Shown piece by piece: positions 17,923 to 26,094 of a stretch of DNA of 64,000 nt. The stretch covers positions 8,804,001 to 8,868,000 of the forward strand of contig NZ_JACHMF010000001.1 in NCBI RefSeq assembly GCF_014204895.1. The letters are read 5' to 3'. Made by a program: the position numbers and the translations under genes. Numbering within the stretch: position 1 is the stretch's first letter; the number at the start of each line of letters is the position of its first letter. The notes under the pieces were generated by a model. The model made no database searches. It was not told the origin of the DNA and saw only the letters and a list, made by a program, of their open reading frames with translations. The stretch is from Paractinoplanes abujensis (GTDB taxonomy: Bacteria > Actinomycetota > Actinomycetes > Mycobacteriales > Micromonosporaceae).

Positions 17923-19013
17923 CCGCCCGCCAGATCGACCCGCCCGAGCTGCGCCACGCCGACGAGCTGGCCTTCCTCGCCGCGGCCGACGACGGCCCGC
18001 GCCCGCCCGGCTGGCGGCTCACCCCGCGGGCCGTGGTCACCTTCGTGGCCGGCTCGGCCGGGGCGCCCGTCGACGGCCGGGTCATCGAACCCAAATTCGT
18101 CGGCGAACGGGCCCTGGTCGAACGCTGCGTCGTCACCCTGGCCGGCGAGCGCGGCCTGCTGCTGGTCGGCGAACCCGGCACGGCCAAGTCGATGCTGTCC
18201 GAACTGCTTGCCGCGGCCGTCTGCGGCACCAGCGCGCTGGCCGTTCAAGGCACCGCGGGCACCAGCGAGGACCAGCTTCGATACGGCTGGAACTACGCGC
18301 TGCTGCTGGCCCAGGGGCCCACGCCCGAGTCGCTGGTGCCGTCGCCCGTCCTCACCGCCATGCGCACCGGGGCCGTGGCCCGCGTCGAAGAAATCACGCG
18401 CTGCCTGCCCGAAGTGCAGGACGCCCTCGTCTCGATCATGTCGGAGCGCCGGATCAGCGTGCCCGAACTCGGCACCACGACCTTCGCGGTGCCCGGGTTC
18501 TGCCTGATCGCCACGGCCAACCTGCGCGACCGCGGCGTCTCCGAGATGTCGGCCGCGCTCAAACGACGCTTCAACTTCGAGGTCGTGCCACCCATCGCCG
18601 ACCTCGACGCCGAAGTGGCGCTGGTGACCCGCCAGGCGCGGGCCGCGGTCGAACGTGGCGGGGCGGCCTACGGCATCGACGAGGCAGTGCTGGAGACGCT
18701 GGTAACGGCGTTCCGCGACCTGCGTACGGGCACGAGCGCCGAAGGCTGGGAGGTGGAACGCCCGTCCTCGGTGATGAGCACGGCCGAAGCGGTCGCGGTG
18801 GCCGCCTCGATCGGGTTGTCCGCGGCCTACCTGCCCGGCCCCGACCCGCTGTCACTGCTCCCCGGCCACCTGCTCGGCGTGGTCCGCAAGGACGACCCGG
18901 CCGACGCCGAACGCCTGCTGGCGTACTGGGACGGTGCGCTACGCCGGCGGGCCGAGGCGGGCTCGCGCATGTGGCGGCAGCTCTGGGAACACCGGGACGT
19001 GCTCCGTGACTGA
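17919..19013 (+). CDS. MoxR-type AAA+ ATPase (YehL-like)
   Basis: 364 residues from the GTG of a GTGA overlap. Walker A is GEPGTAKS at residues 84-91. The Walker B region is GAVARVEEITRCLPEVQDALVSIMSERR, and FCLIATANLRDRGVSEMSAALKRRFNFE gives sensor 1 and the arginine finger, all standard for the MoxR clade. These ATPases form hexameric rings that work with vWA proteins to remodel or insert metals into clients. The start of the vWA gene overlaps its end by 8 bp, so equimolar production is likely. E. coli YehL is the best-known relative in the same gene order. Confidence 0.92.
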   Translation: MTARQIDPPELRHADELAFLAAADDGPRPPGWRLTPRAVVTFVAGSAGAPVDGRVIEPKFVGERALVERCVVTLAGERGLLLVGEPGTAKSMLSELLAAAVCGTSALAVQGTAGTSEDQLRYGWNYALLLAQGPTPESLVPSPVLTAMRTGAVARVEEITRCLPEVQDALVSIMSERRISVPELGTTTFAVPGFCLIATANLRDRGVSEMSAALKRRFNFEVVPPIADLDAEVALVTRQARAAVERGGAAYGIDEAVLETLVTAFRDLRTGTSAEGWEVERPSSVMSTAEAVAVAASIGLSAAYLPGPDPLSLLPGHLLGVVRKDDPADAERLLAYWDGALRRRAEAGSRMWRQLWEHRDVLRD

Positions 19014-22000
19014 CCCCCGGCCGCAGATCGTTGCGCTCGCCGGTGATCCCCGTGTCCAGCTGATCGGCGTACGTCACCACTCCCCGGTGCTGGCGGCCGC
19101 CGTGCCGGCGCTGCTCGACGCCTTCGCCCCCGCGGCGGTGCTGGTCGAGTTGCCGGCCGAGATGCAGCCCTGGTTGCGCTGGCTGGCCGACCCCTCCCTG
19201 GTGACGCCGGTCGCCCTGGCCGCGGCCACGCCTGACGGGCCGGTCGCGTTCTATCCGTTCGCCGACTTCAGCCCCGAGCTGGCCGCCCTGCGCTGGGCCC
19301 ACACCCACGGCATCCCCGCCATTTGCTGCGACCTGCCCTTGGCCGCCCGCCAACCCGCGCCGGCCCTCTCGTCGTCCGGCCCGCCGTCCGTCCCGCCTTC
19401 ATTCGGTCCGCCGTCCGTCCCGCCTTCGTCCGGTCCGCTGTCCGTCCCGGCGGCTCCCGTTCCGTCGAGGCTGCCGGCGGCCGACTCGCCGCCGGGCCTC
19501 GCGGTCGGTCCGACGCTGGGCCAAACCGTGCAGGCAACCCTGTCCGGCCGCACCGGCGACGACCTGTGGGACCGCTGGGTCGAGGCCGCCGCACCGGGAA
19601 GCTCCGCCGAAGCCGTGCGCCGGGCCGCCCTCACCGTCGGATGGGCCCTCCGCCACGACGCCGCCCGCACCGGCATCGACGAAACCGACCTGGCCCGCGA
19701 GTCCTGGATGAGAGCCCACATCACCCGCACACAGGGCCGGGTCTCCGTGGTGGTCGGCGCCTTCCACGCCCCCGCGCTGCTGGAGGCCCCCGATGAGATC
19801 GCCGCCGCCGAGATGCCCGACCACCGCGTACGACGTCCCGGCACCACCACGCCCGGTCACGTTGGTATCGGGGGTGTGGCCGGTGGTTCCGAGCCGGTCG
19901 TTTCGCTTGTGCCCTATACGTTTGATCTGCTGGACGCGCGGTCCGGCTATCCGGCCGGCATTCGGGATCCGCGGTGGCAGCAGGCCGTGTTCGAGTGCGG
20001 GGCCGAGCCGGACGGCGTCCGGCGGGCGGCGGACCGGTTCGCGGTCGAGGTGGCTCGGGAGCTGCGCGGGTCGGGGCAACCCGCCGGGCCCGGCGAGGCG
20101 GCCGAAGTGGCACGGCTGGCCCAGGATCTGGCTTCGTTGCGGTCGTTGCCCGCGCCGGGGCGGGGTGAGCTTGTCGAGGCGTTGCAAACCGTGCTGGCGC
20201 AGGGAGCCCCCGCGGGTGTGGGGCGGCAAGTGGCCCGGGCGATGCAGACGGTCCTGATCGGACAGCGACGGGGACGGCTGCCCAAAGGTGCTCCCGTCAC
20301 CGGGCTGCGGCCGGCGGTCGAGCACGATGTGGTGCGGCTCAAACTGGCCGGGCCGGGGGAGAAGTGGCAACGCGTACGGCTGGATCCGATGCGCTCGCCC
20401 ACCGACCGGGAACGGGACCTGACGATCCGGCGGCTCAACGCGTGCGGGGCGGTCTACGGCAGCGCGGGAACGGCGGGGCCGGTGCCGGGTGGGGAGACCC
20501 TGACGACGACGTGGCGGCTGGAGTGGACGCCCTCGGCCGACGCGGCGCTGGCCGTCGCCGGGCTGCACGGTGTCACGTTGGCGCAGGCGGCGGAGGGGGT
20601 GCTGGCGAGTCGTCGGCGTCGCGAGCTGCAGGCCGGTGGGCCGACTGCCGAGCAGGCCCTGGACGGGCTCGAGGAAGCGGCCGCGTGCGGGCTGGCCGGG
20701 CCGGCCGGGCAGCGGCTGAACGACGTCCGGGAAATGGTTGGCGGCATCGAGCAGATCGTGGCGGCGTTGCGCCTGCTCGGGCGGCTCGAACGCGGCCATC
20801 TCGGTGAGCCGCTCGCGGGTGTGCCCGAGGTGCGCGACACCTTGCACGCGGCGGCGGTGGCGGCGATGGCAGGGCTGACCGGTTCGCAGCGGGTGGAGGA
20901 CGCGCGGGCGCTGCTCGACCTGGTGCAGTCGGCCGACGAGGACGGTCGCGTGTTGCGGCTGGGCCACGCGATCAGAACCCTGGCCCGCGACGGTTCACCC
21001 CTGATGCGCGGCGCCGCGGCGGCCGTCGGCGTGCTGCTGGGGCATGAGGAGCCACAAGCTTTCGGCGTACGCCTGGCGTCGTGGGCCGACCTGCCAGGGC
21101 CTGAGGCCACCGACCGTCTACGGGGTGCGCTGAGCGTGGCCGGCGCGCTGCTGCGGTCGCCGGGCGAGGCGTTGACACCCCTGCTGACCGTCATCGAGGA
21201 AATGCCCGACGACACTTTCGTACGCCGTCTGCCCGCACTGCGCGGCGGGTTCGACGCACTGACCCCGGCCGACCGCGACCGCCTGCTGGAAACGGTGACC
21301 GCCGCGCACGGCGAGTTCTCGACCACCCTGCCCACCGACGCCGCCACCCTGGCCGCTTGGGTGACCGCCGACCGTGCCGGAGCTGCCGCGCTCCGAGCCT
21401 TGTCCCTCCCCGCCCCGATGGTGGAGCTCCCACCGGACGTTCGGGATCCGGGCACCGACACCGGCGGCTCCGGCCGGGAGGCGGCTATCGGTGCGGTGGA
21501 GCGGTGGCGGCTTCTGCTCGGGCGGGAGACCGATCAGCTTTCGCAGCGGCAGCGACGACTGGCGACCGCACTCGACGAGCTCTACGGGGCCGGGCGCGGT
21601 GAAGGCGCGTACACGGTCGGGGGTGGGGGCGGCCAGGAGGCGGCCTACCCCGAAGTTCGCGACTGGCTGTCCGATGTGGAGGACCTGTTCGGGGCTGACG
21701 TCCGGGACGAAGTGCTGGCCCGGGCGGCCGAGAAAGGTCGGCTCGACGCGTTGACAGCGGCCGACCCGGACCGCGTACGGGCGTCGGTTGATCTGCTGCA
21801 TGCCGTGCTCTCGCTGGCCGGCGGGCTGCCCGAGGCCCGGCTGGCCCAGCTCCGGCCGCTGGTGGCCCGGCTCACCGACGAGCTGACCGCGCGCCTGGCC
21901 CGGCGGATCCGGCCCGCGCTCACCGGCATCGGGACGCCGCGGCCCACGCTGCGGCCGACGGGCCGGCTGGACCTGGCGGCGACGGTCCGGCGCAATCTGC

Positions 22001-22578
22001 ACACCGTACGGGCCGACGAGACCGGGCGGCCCCGGATCGTCCCGGAGCGGCCAGTCTTTCGCAGCCGGGGGCGGCGCAGCGTCGACTGGCAGGTGATCCT
22101 GCTGGTCGACGTGTCAGGGTCGATGGAGGAGTCGACGATCTGGGCCGCACTCACCGCGTCGGTTCTGGCCGGGGTGCCCGCGCTGCGGACGCACTTCGTC
22201 ACGTTCTCGACCGAGGTGATCGACCTGACCGACCGCGTGACCGACCCGCTGTCGCTGCTGCTGGGAATTCGGGTGGGCGGCGGCACCCACATCGCGGCCG
22301 CGCTGCGGTACGCCCGGCAGATGAGCATCGTGCCCGCCCGCACGATGGTCGTCACGATCAGCGACTTCGAGGAGGGCTTCCCGATCGGCGACCTGCTCGG
22401 CGCCGTCCGGGCCCTGGCCGACGACGGCATGACGCTGCTCGGTTGCGCCAGCCTCGACGACAAGGGCCGGCCCCGCTACAGCACCGGCGTGGCCGCTCAG
22501 CTCGTCGCGGCGGGCATGCCGGTGGCCGCGCTGAGCCCGCTCCAACTGGCCGGCTGGATCGGGGACCGGGTCCGATGA
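19006..22578 (+). CDS. DUF5682 plus vWA fusion protein (YehM-YehP-like)
   Basis: 1190 residues, GTG 19006. Residues 1-330 and onward match DUF5682 (VQLIGVRHHSPVLAAAV, VLVELPAEMQPWL, RVSVVVGAFHAPAL). A Pro/Ser linker with three 9-residue repeats lies at about 123-149. The C-terminal 200 residues are a von Willebrand A domain with an intact metal-ion site: DVSGS at 1035-1039, the GGGTHI loop and TISDFEEGF. In E. coli these two parts are separate genes, yehM and yehP; here they are one polypeptide. The vWA domain is expected to bind the MoxR ring and present clients. The stop overlaps the SWIM gene start (ATGA). Confidence 0.88.
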   Translation: MTDPRPQIVALAGDPRVQLIGVRHHSPVLAAAVPALLDAFAPAAVLVELPAEMQPWLRWLADPSLVTPVALAAATPDGPVAFYPFADFSPELAALRWAHTHGIPAICCDLPLAARQPAPALSSSGPPSVPPSFGPPSVPPSSGPLSVPAAPVPSRLPAADSPPGLAVGPTLGQTVQATLSGRTGDDLWDRWVEAAAPGSSAEAVRRAALTVGWALRHDAARTGIDETDLARESWMRAHITRTQGRVSVVVGAFHAPALLEAPDEIAAAEMPDHRVRRPGTTTPGHVGIGGVAGGSEPVVSLVPYTFDLLDARSGYPAGIRDPRWQQAVFECGAEPDGVRRAADRFAVEVARELRGSGQPAGPGEAAEVARLAQDLASLRSLPAPGRGELVEALQTVLAQGAPAGVGRQVARAMQTVLIGQRRGRLPKGAPVTGLRPAVEHDVVRLKLAGPGEKWQRVRLDPMRSPTDRERDLTIRRLNACGAVYGSAGTAGPVPGGETLTTTWRLEWTPSADAALAVAGLHGVTLAQAAEGVLASRRRRELQAGGPTAEQALDGLEEAAACGLAGPAGQRLNDVREMVGGIEQIVAALRLLGRLERGHLGEPLAGVPEVRDTLHAAAVAAMAGLTGSQRVEDARALLDLVQSADEDGRVLRLGHAIRTLARDGSPLMRGAAAAVGVLLGHEEPQAFGVRLASWADLPGPEATDRLRGALSVAGALLRSPGEALTPLLTVIEEMPDDTFVRRLPALRGGFDALTPADRDRLLETVTAAHGEFSTTLPTDAATLAAWVTADRAGAAALRALSLPAPMVELPPDVRDPGTDTGGSGREAAIGAVERWRLLLGRETDQLSQRQRRLATALDELYGAGRGEGAYTVGGGGGQEAAYPEVRDWLSDVEDLFGADVRDEVLARAAEKGRLDALTAADPDRVRASVDLLHAVLSLAGGLPEARLAQLRPLVARLTDELTARLARRIRPALTGIGTPRPTLRPTGRLDLAATVRRNLHTVRADETGRPRIVPERPVFRSRGRRSVDWQVILLVDVSGSMEESTIWAALTASVLAGVPALRTHFVTFSTEVIDLTDRVTDPLSLLLGIRVGGGTHIAAALRYARQMSIVPARTMVVTISDFEEGFPIGDLLGAVRALADDGMTLLGCASLDDKGRPRYSTGVAAQLVAAGMPVAALSPLQLAGWIGDRVR
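19372..19452 (+). repeat. Three 27-nt in-frame repeats in the DUF5682 linker
   Basis: Three imperfect copies of a 9-residue unit (GPPSVPPSS type) sit between two parts of the DUF5682 region, giving a Pro/Ser flexible linker. The period is a multiple of three, so copy number can change without frameshift. Confidence 0.8.
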
Positions 22579-25187
22579 ACCTGCCCCCGGTCGACCCGTC
22601 GGTCACCGCCGACGCTGTGGCCGCGCTGCCCGCCCGGCTGAAGGGCCGCCTCGACGCCGCCGTCGCCCAGGCCCACACGTGGCCCGTTGTCACGATCGGC
22701 CGGACCGTGACGGTCCACCCCGACGACAAGACGACGGTCACGCTGACAACCCCGGTGCGCACGGCCGCCGACGCCGTCTGCAGCTGCTTGCTGACGCCCC
22801 GCTGCCTGCACCGAGCCGCGGTCTTGAGCGCCGCCCCCATCCTGACCGACACCCAAGAGGAGCCACCCACCGACGCCGCCCCGGAACCGACCACTGATAT
22901 TTCAGTAGGTTCGGGTCGAGGTCTGGCCACTGACATTTCAGCGGGTTCGAGCCCGGAGTTGCCGACTGACATTTCAGCGGACTCGGTTCAGGGTCGGCCG
23001 ACTGATATGTCAGTGGGTTCGGGTCCGGGGCGGGCCATTGATATTTCAGAGGGTTCGGGTTCGGAGTTGCCGGCTGATATTTCAGTGGGTTCGGGTCGGG
23101 GGCAGCCGGCTGTTATTTCAGCGGGTTCGGGTCGGGAGTTTCCGGCTGACATTTCAGTGAGCTTGCGTCGAGGGCTGCCGGCTGACATTTCAGCGGACTC
23201 GGTTCAGGGTCGGCCGACTGATATGTCAGTGGGTTCGGGTCCGGGGCGGGCCACTGATATTTCAGAGGGTTCGGGTTCGGAGTTGCCGACTGATATTTCA
23301 GTGGGTTTGGGTCGAGGGCTGTCGACTGGCATTTCAGCGGGCTCCGGTCATGACCTGCGGACTGACATTTCAGCGGGCTCGGTTCAGGGTCGGCCGACTG
23401 ATATGTCAGTGGGTTCGGATCTGGAGCAGGCCACTGATATTTCAGAGGGTTCGGATACTTCAGTGGGTTCGGATCGAGGGCTGCCGGCTGATTCGTCAGT
23501 GGGCTTGGGTCAGGACCTGCCGACTGATATGTCAGTGGGCTCGGGTCGGGAGTTGCCGGCTGACATGTCGGTGGGCGCGGGTCGGAGGCTGTCCACCGAT
23601 GACGGGGCCGCCGGATCACGGCTGGGTGGCGGGCAGGACGGAGTCGGCCGCGATGAGCGAGGGCGACTCGCTGGCGCTGAACCGATACAGGACGCCGATC
23701 CGGGCTCGGTAACACACGCGGCGCCGGCGGGGGCTGCAACTTTTGGGCCGGGGCCGCGCGTCAGTGGCGGGGCAGGAAGGGAGTCCGGGCGGCGTGCCGA
23801 GTCCGGGCCGCTAGATCAGGCCCCCCAGGTAACCGCAGCGCAGCGGGAGGCTGCTCGGGGGCTCTGGGTGGCGGGGGCCGAGATGCTGGCCGGTGGCATC
23901 CCCGGAGCCGGGGCGGTAACCCAGGCCGCACTGCTTCGCGCCGGGCATCACGCGCGGGCCACAGGCCTGCACACCGCCGCCGCGGCGTCGGTGCGGGTTG
24001 TGGAGCAGCTGCGGGCGGCCCGCCGGGAGGAGCCGTCGTTTCAACGGGCCGCCCTGACCGATGATCTGCGCGAGCTGCTCCTGGTCTGTCACCGTGTGGC
24101 CGCGGGCGACGCGAGCGCCGTCGGGGTGGCTCGGCGGGACTACCAGCCGGTGGGCGATCTCCGGCTTTTCGGGGTTTTCTGCGAGCCGGTTCGGGCGGCG
24201 ACCGGTCACGCCGGCGCGGTGACCTACCTGGCCGATCCGGGCGGTCGGGTCTGGGTGGTGTCGGACGTCAAGCCGGCCGAGCCGTCGGTTGCGCTCACGG
24301 CCACGCGGGGTTCGGTCGATCTGGGCGAGGTGCGTCTCAGTCACCATGGGCTGGCTCGGGCGGGGTTGCGGGCGATCAACGCGCACGCCTCGGTGGTGGG
24401 GCGGCTCAGTCACGGCCGGGCCCGCCGGGCGGTGGCCGCGCCGGGGGTGGGGTGGTTCGACGATCCGCTCGACGCGCTGTGGCGGGTGCCGCTGAGCAGT
24501 CAGGTCGACCGTTGGCTGGCCGGAGCCGCGTTGCCTGTTCAGGAACGGCACGCCGCGCACGACCTGGCGTACGTCGATGGTGTGATTCTCGGCACCGACC
24601 GCAGCGGGCTGGTGGTCGCGGTGGGGGGCGACGGCCGGACTGTCGCCGTGGGCGTGCCGCACGAGGATCCGGCGCTGCCCTACGTCGGTAATCTGCGTCT
24701 GCTCGCGACCCAGGCCCGGGGCCGGCCCGTGCGGGTCGTCGGGCGTTTCACCGGTCCCGCCCGGATTGCCGCGCTGGCCGTCGCCGCGAGTTGGCTCCCG
24801 CCCTCGTACGGGGGTCACGCCGATCTCGGCGCGCAGCGTCTGACCAGGGCGGATGTCCCGGGCTCGACGGCTGCCGGGCCGCCCGTGCCGCCGTTTGCGG
24901 GACCCCCTCTGCACCTCGTGCGACATCAGCTGGAACGGGTCGTGGCCACCGGTCGCGCGGCCCTGCTGGCGGGGGCCGAGCTGGACGCGCGCCGCCTGGC
25001 CGGGGCCCACCTGGCGACGGCCGCCGCTGTGGTGACTGGGCTCGCCGCGGCGGGTGTGCGGCGTACGCGGGACGTTTTCGGACGGCTGGATCCGCACGAT
25101 TCCCAGCACTTGGCTCAGGCCTGGCTGACCGCTGCCGTCTATGAGCAGGCGGCCACCGCCGAGGCAACCAGGGTTGCCTGGGGCTGA
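22575..25187 (+). CDS. SWIM zinc-finger protein with a long tandem-repeat insert (YehQ-like)
   Basis: 870 residues from the ATG of an ATGA overlap. The SWIM motif is Cys69-x-Cys71 ... Cys77-x-His79 in VCSCLLTPRCLHRA, expected to bind zinc and DNA or protein. Residues about 107-344 consist of roughly 20 copies of a 12-residue unit, consensus TDISVGSGRGLP, which separates the SWIM head from the conserved body (residues 420-870; EMLAGGIPGAGAVTQAALLRAGHHA and GDLRLFGVFCEPVR). Relatives that I recall lack such an insert. The gene closes the coupled operon and corresponds to E. coli yehQ in order. A hairpin follows the stop. Confidence 0.85.
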   Translation: MNLPPVDPSVTADAVAALPARLKGRLDAAVAQAHTWPVVTIGRTVTVHPDDKTTVTLTTPVRTAADAVCSCLLTPRCLHRAAVLSAAPILTDTQEEPPTDAAPEPTTDISVGSGRGLATDISAGSSPELPTDISADSVQGRPTDMSVGSGPGRAIDISEGSGSELPADISVGSGRGQPAVISAGSGREFPADISVSLRRGLPADISADSVQGRPTDMSVGSGPGRATDISEGSGSELPTDISVGLGRGLSTGISAGSGHDLRTDISAGSVQGRPTDMSVGSDLEQATDISEGSDTSVGSDRGLPADSSVGLGQDLPTDMSVGSGRELPADMSVGAGRRLSTDDGAAGSRLGGGQDGVGRDERGRLAGAEPIQDADPGSVTHAAPAGAATFGPGPRVSGGAGRESGRRAESGPLDQAPQVTAAQREAARGLWVAGAEMLAGGIPGAGAVTQAALLRAGHHARATGLHTAAAASVRVVEQLRAARREEPSFQRAALTDDLRELLLVCHRVAAGDASAVGVARRDYQPVGDLRLFGVFCEPVRAATGHAGAVTYLADPGGRVWVVSDVKPAEPSVALTATRGSVDLGEVRLSHHGLARAGLRAINAHASVVGRLSHGRARRAVAAPGVGWFDDPLDALWRVPLSSQVDRWLAGAALPVQERHAAHDLAYVDGVILGTDRSGLVVAVGGDGRTVAVGVPHEDPALPYVGNLRLLATQARGRPVRVVGRFTGPARIAALAVAASWLPPSYGGHADLGAQRLTRADVPGSTAAGPPVPPFAGPPLHLVRHQLERVVATGRAALLAGAELDARRLAGAHLATAAAVVTGLAAAGVRRTRDVFGRLDPHDSQHLAQAWLTAAVYEQAATAEATRVAWG
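22893..23605 (+). repeat. About twenty 36-nt tandem repeats inside the SWIM gene
   Basis: Each unit encodes about 12 residues around (T/A)DISVGSG and contains CTGAYATKTCAG, whose CTGA and TCAG ends are inverted repeats. A higher-order duplication is visible: about 110 nt at 22967-23077 recur almost unchanged at 23183-23293, six units later, and more loosely from about 23363. The stretch is richer in A/T than the rest of the gene. One unit near 23450 is truncated by 15 nt, still in frame. Confidence 0.92.
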
Positions 25188-25205
25188 CTACGGGTAGGAT
25201 TGCCG

Positions 25206-25242
25206 CTTGTCTGCTTCTAAGTGAAGCTGCGGGGCAGGCAAG
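25206..25242 (+). terminator. Stem-loop after the MoxR-vWA operon
   Basis: CTTGTCTGC (25206-25214) pairs with GCAGGCAAG (25234-25242) with one G-T pair, and an inner GCTTC/GAAGC stem extends the structure. It begins 19 bp after the SWIM stop. There is no clear U run, as is common in actinomycetes. Confidence 0.5.
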
Positions 25243-25311
25243 ATGAACGGCACGTTAACAAGGCCTGGGTGACGAAGAGGGGATGGACGTTTCCAATGGC
25301 TGATCCGGGTA

Positions 25312-26094
25312 ATGCGGGTCGCCATGCCGGACCACGATCGACACGGGTGTGCAGTGACTGAAGCAGTGATGACCAAGGGTTTTTGGCAGCCACCACTGAC
25401 CGGCCAGGTTCCCAAGGTCGAGCTCAAGGTGGCCGTGGCCAACGACGACCTGCGCAAGCTCGGTGCTGACCTGAAGAGTGGTCTGATGCGGAAGGTCTAC
25501 TTCCTCGACACCGTCGACCTTGCCCTGCAGCGGCACGGCCTGATCGTGCGGATCCGCAGCAACAAGGGCCGCTGCGCCGACGCGGTGGTCAAGCTGCGGC
25601 CGGTGCTGCCCAAGGCGTTGCCGGGCTGGCTGCGGCGCGACGACGGCTTCGCCGTCGAGATCGACGCGCTGCCCGACAATTACGCCTGCTCGGGCACGCT
25701 CAAGCGACGGCTCGGGCGGCACGACGTGGAACGCACGGTCGCGGCCGGCAAGCCGCTGGCCCGGCTGCTCTCCAGCCGGCAGAAGCGCCTGCTCACCGCG
25801 TATGCCAACGTGCCGTTGAACACCCTGCTCACGTTCGGCCCGGTCGTCGTCAGGCGGTGCCGGCTGCAGCTGGCGGCGCTCGACCACGCCCTGGTCGCCG
25901 AGCAGTGGACTTTCCCGGACGGGTCGGTGATCGCCGAGCTGTCCACGCGCTGCCCGTCCGAGCGGGCCCCCGAGATCGCCGACGAGACGTCCAGCGCGCT
26001 CCGGGCGTACGGGATCGTCCCCGACGACGAGCCGCAGGTGACCAAGACCGAGGCCACGCTGCGCCACTTCACACCTCGATTCGCGACCCCATGA
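25312..26094 (+). CDS. CYTH-domain-like protein
   Basis: 260 residues if started at ATG 25312. VPKVELKVAV at about residue 34 is the EXEXK-like opening of the CYTH fold, followed by VYFLDTVDLALQRHGLIVRIRS and VVKLRPV, the strands that line the triphosphate tunnel. The Glu-x-Lys is present but the first Glu of EXEXK is not obvious (KVELKV), so activity is uncertain. CYTH enzymes act on triphosphates or cyclise ATP; some bind polyphosphate. The start is uncertain: GTG 25354 or ATG 25369 would still include the domain, and none has a strong ribosome site. Its end overlaps the end of the convergent Kup gene by 26 bp. Confidence 0.72.
   Translation: MRVAMPDHDRHGCAVTEAVMTKGFWQPPLTGQVPKVELKVAVANDDLRKLGADLKSGLMRKVYFLDTVDLALQRHGLIVRIRSNKGRCADAVVKLRPVLPKALPGWLRRDDGFAVEIDALPDNYACSGTLKRRLGRHDVERTVAAGKPLARLLSSRQKRLLTAYANVPLNTLLTFGPVVVRRCRLQLAALDHALVAEQWTFPDGSVIAELSTRCPSERAPEIADETSSALRAYGIVPDDEPQVTKTEATLRHFTPRFATP

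Noticed and set aside
22893..23605. CRISPR-like array of 36-nt repeats
   Set aside because: The units abut one another with no unique spacers, stay in one coding frame and vary gradually, so this is a protein-coding tandem repeat.
22988..23712. Additional frames on both strands across the repeat array
   Set aside because: A repeat period divisible by three keeps several frames open at once; only the SWIM frame is joined to conserved sequence.
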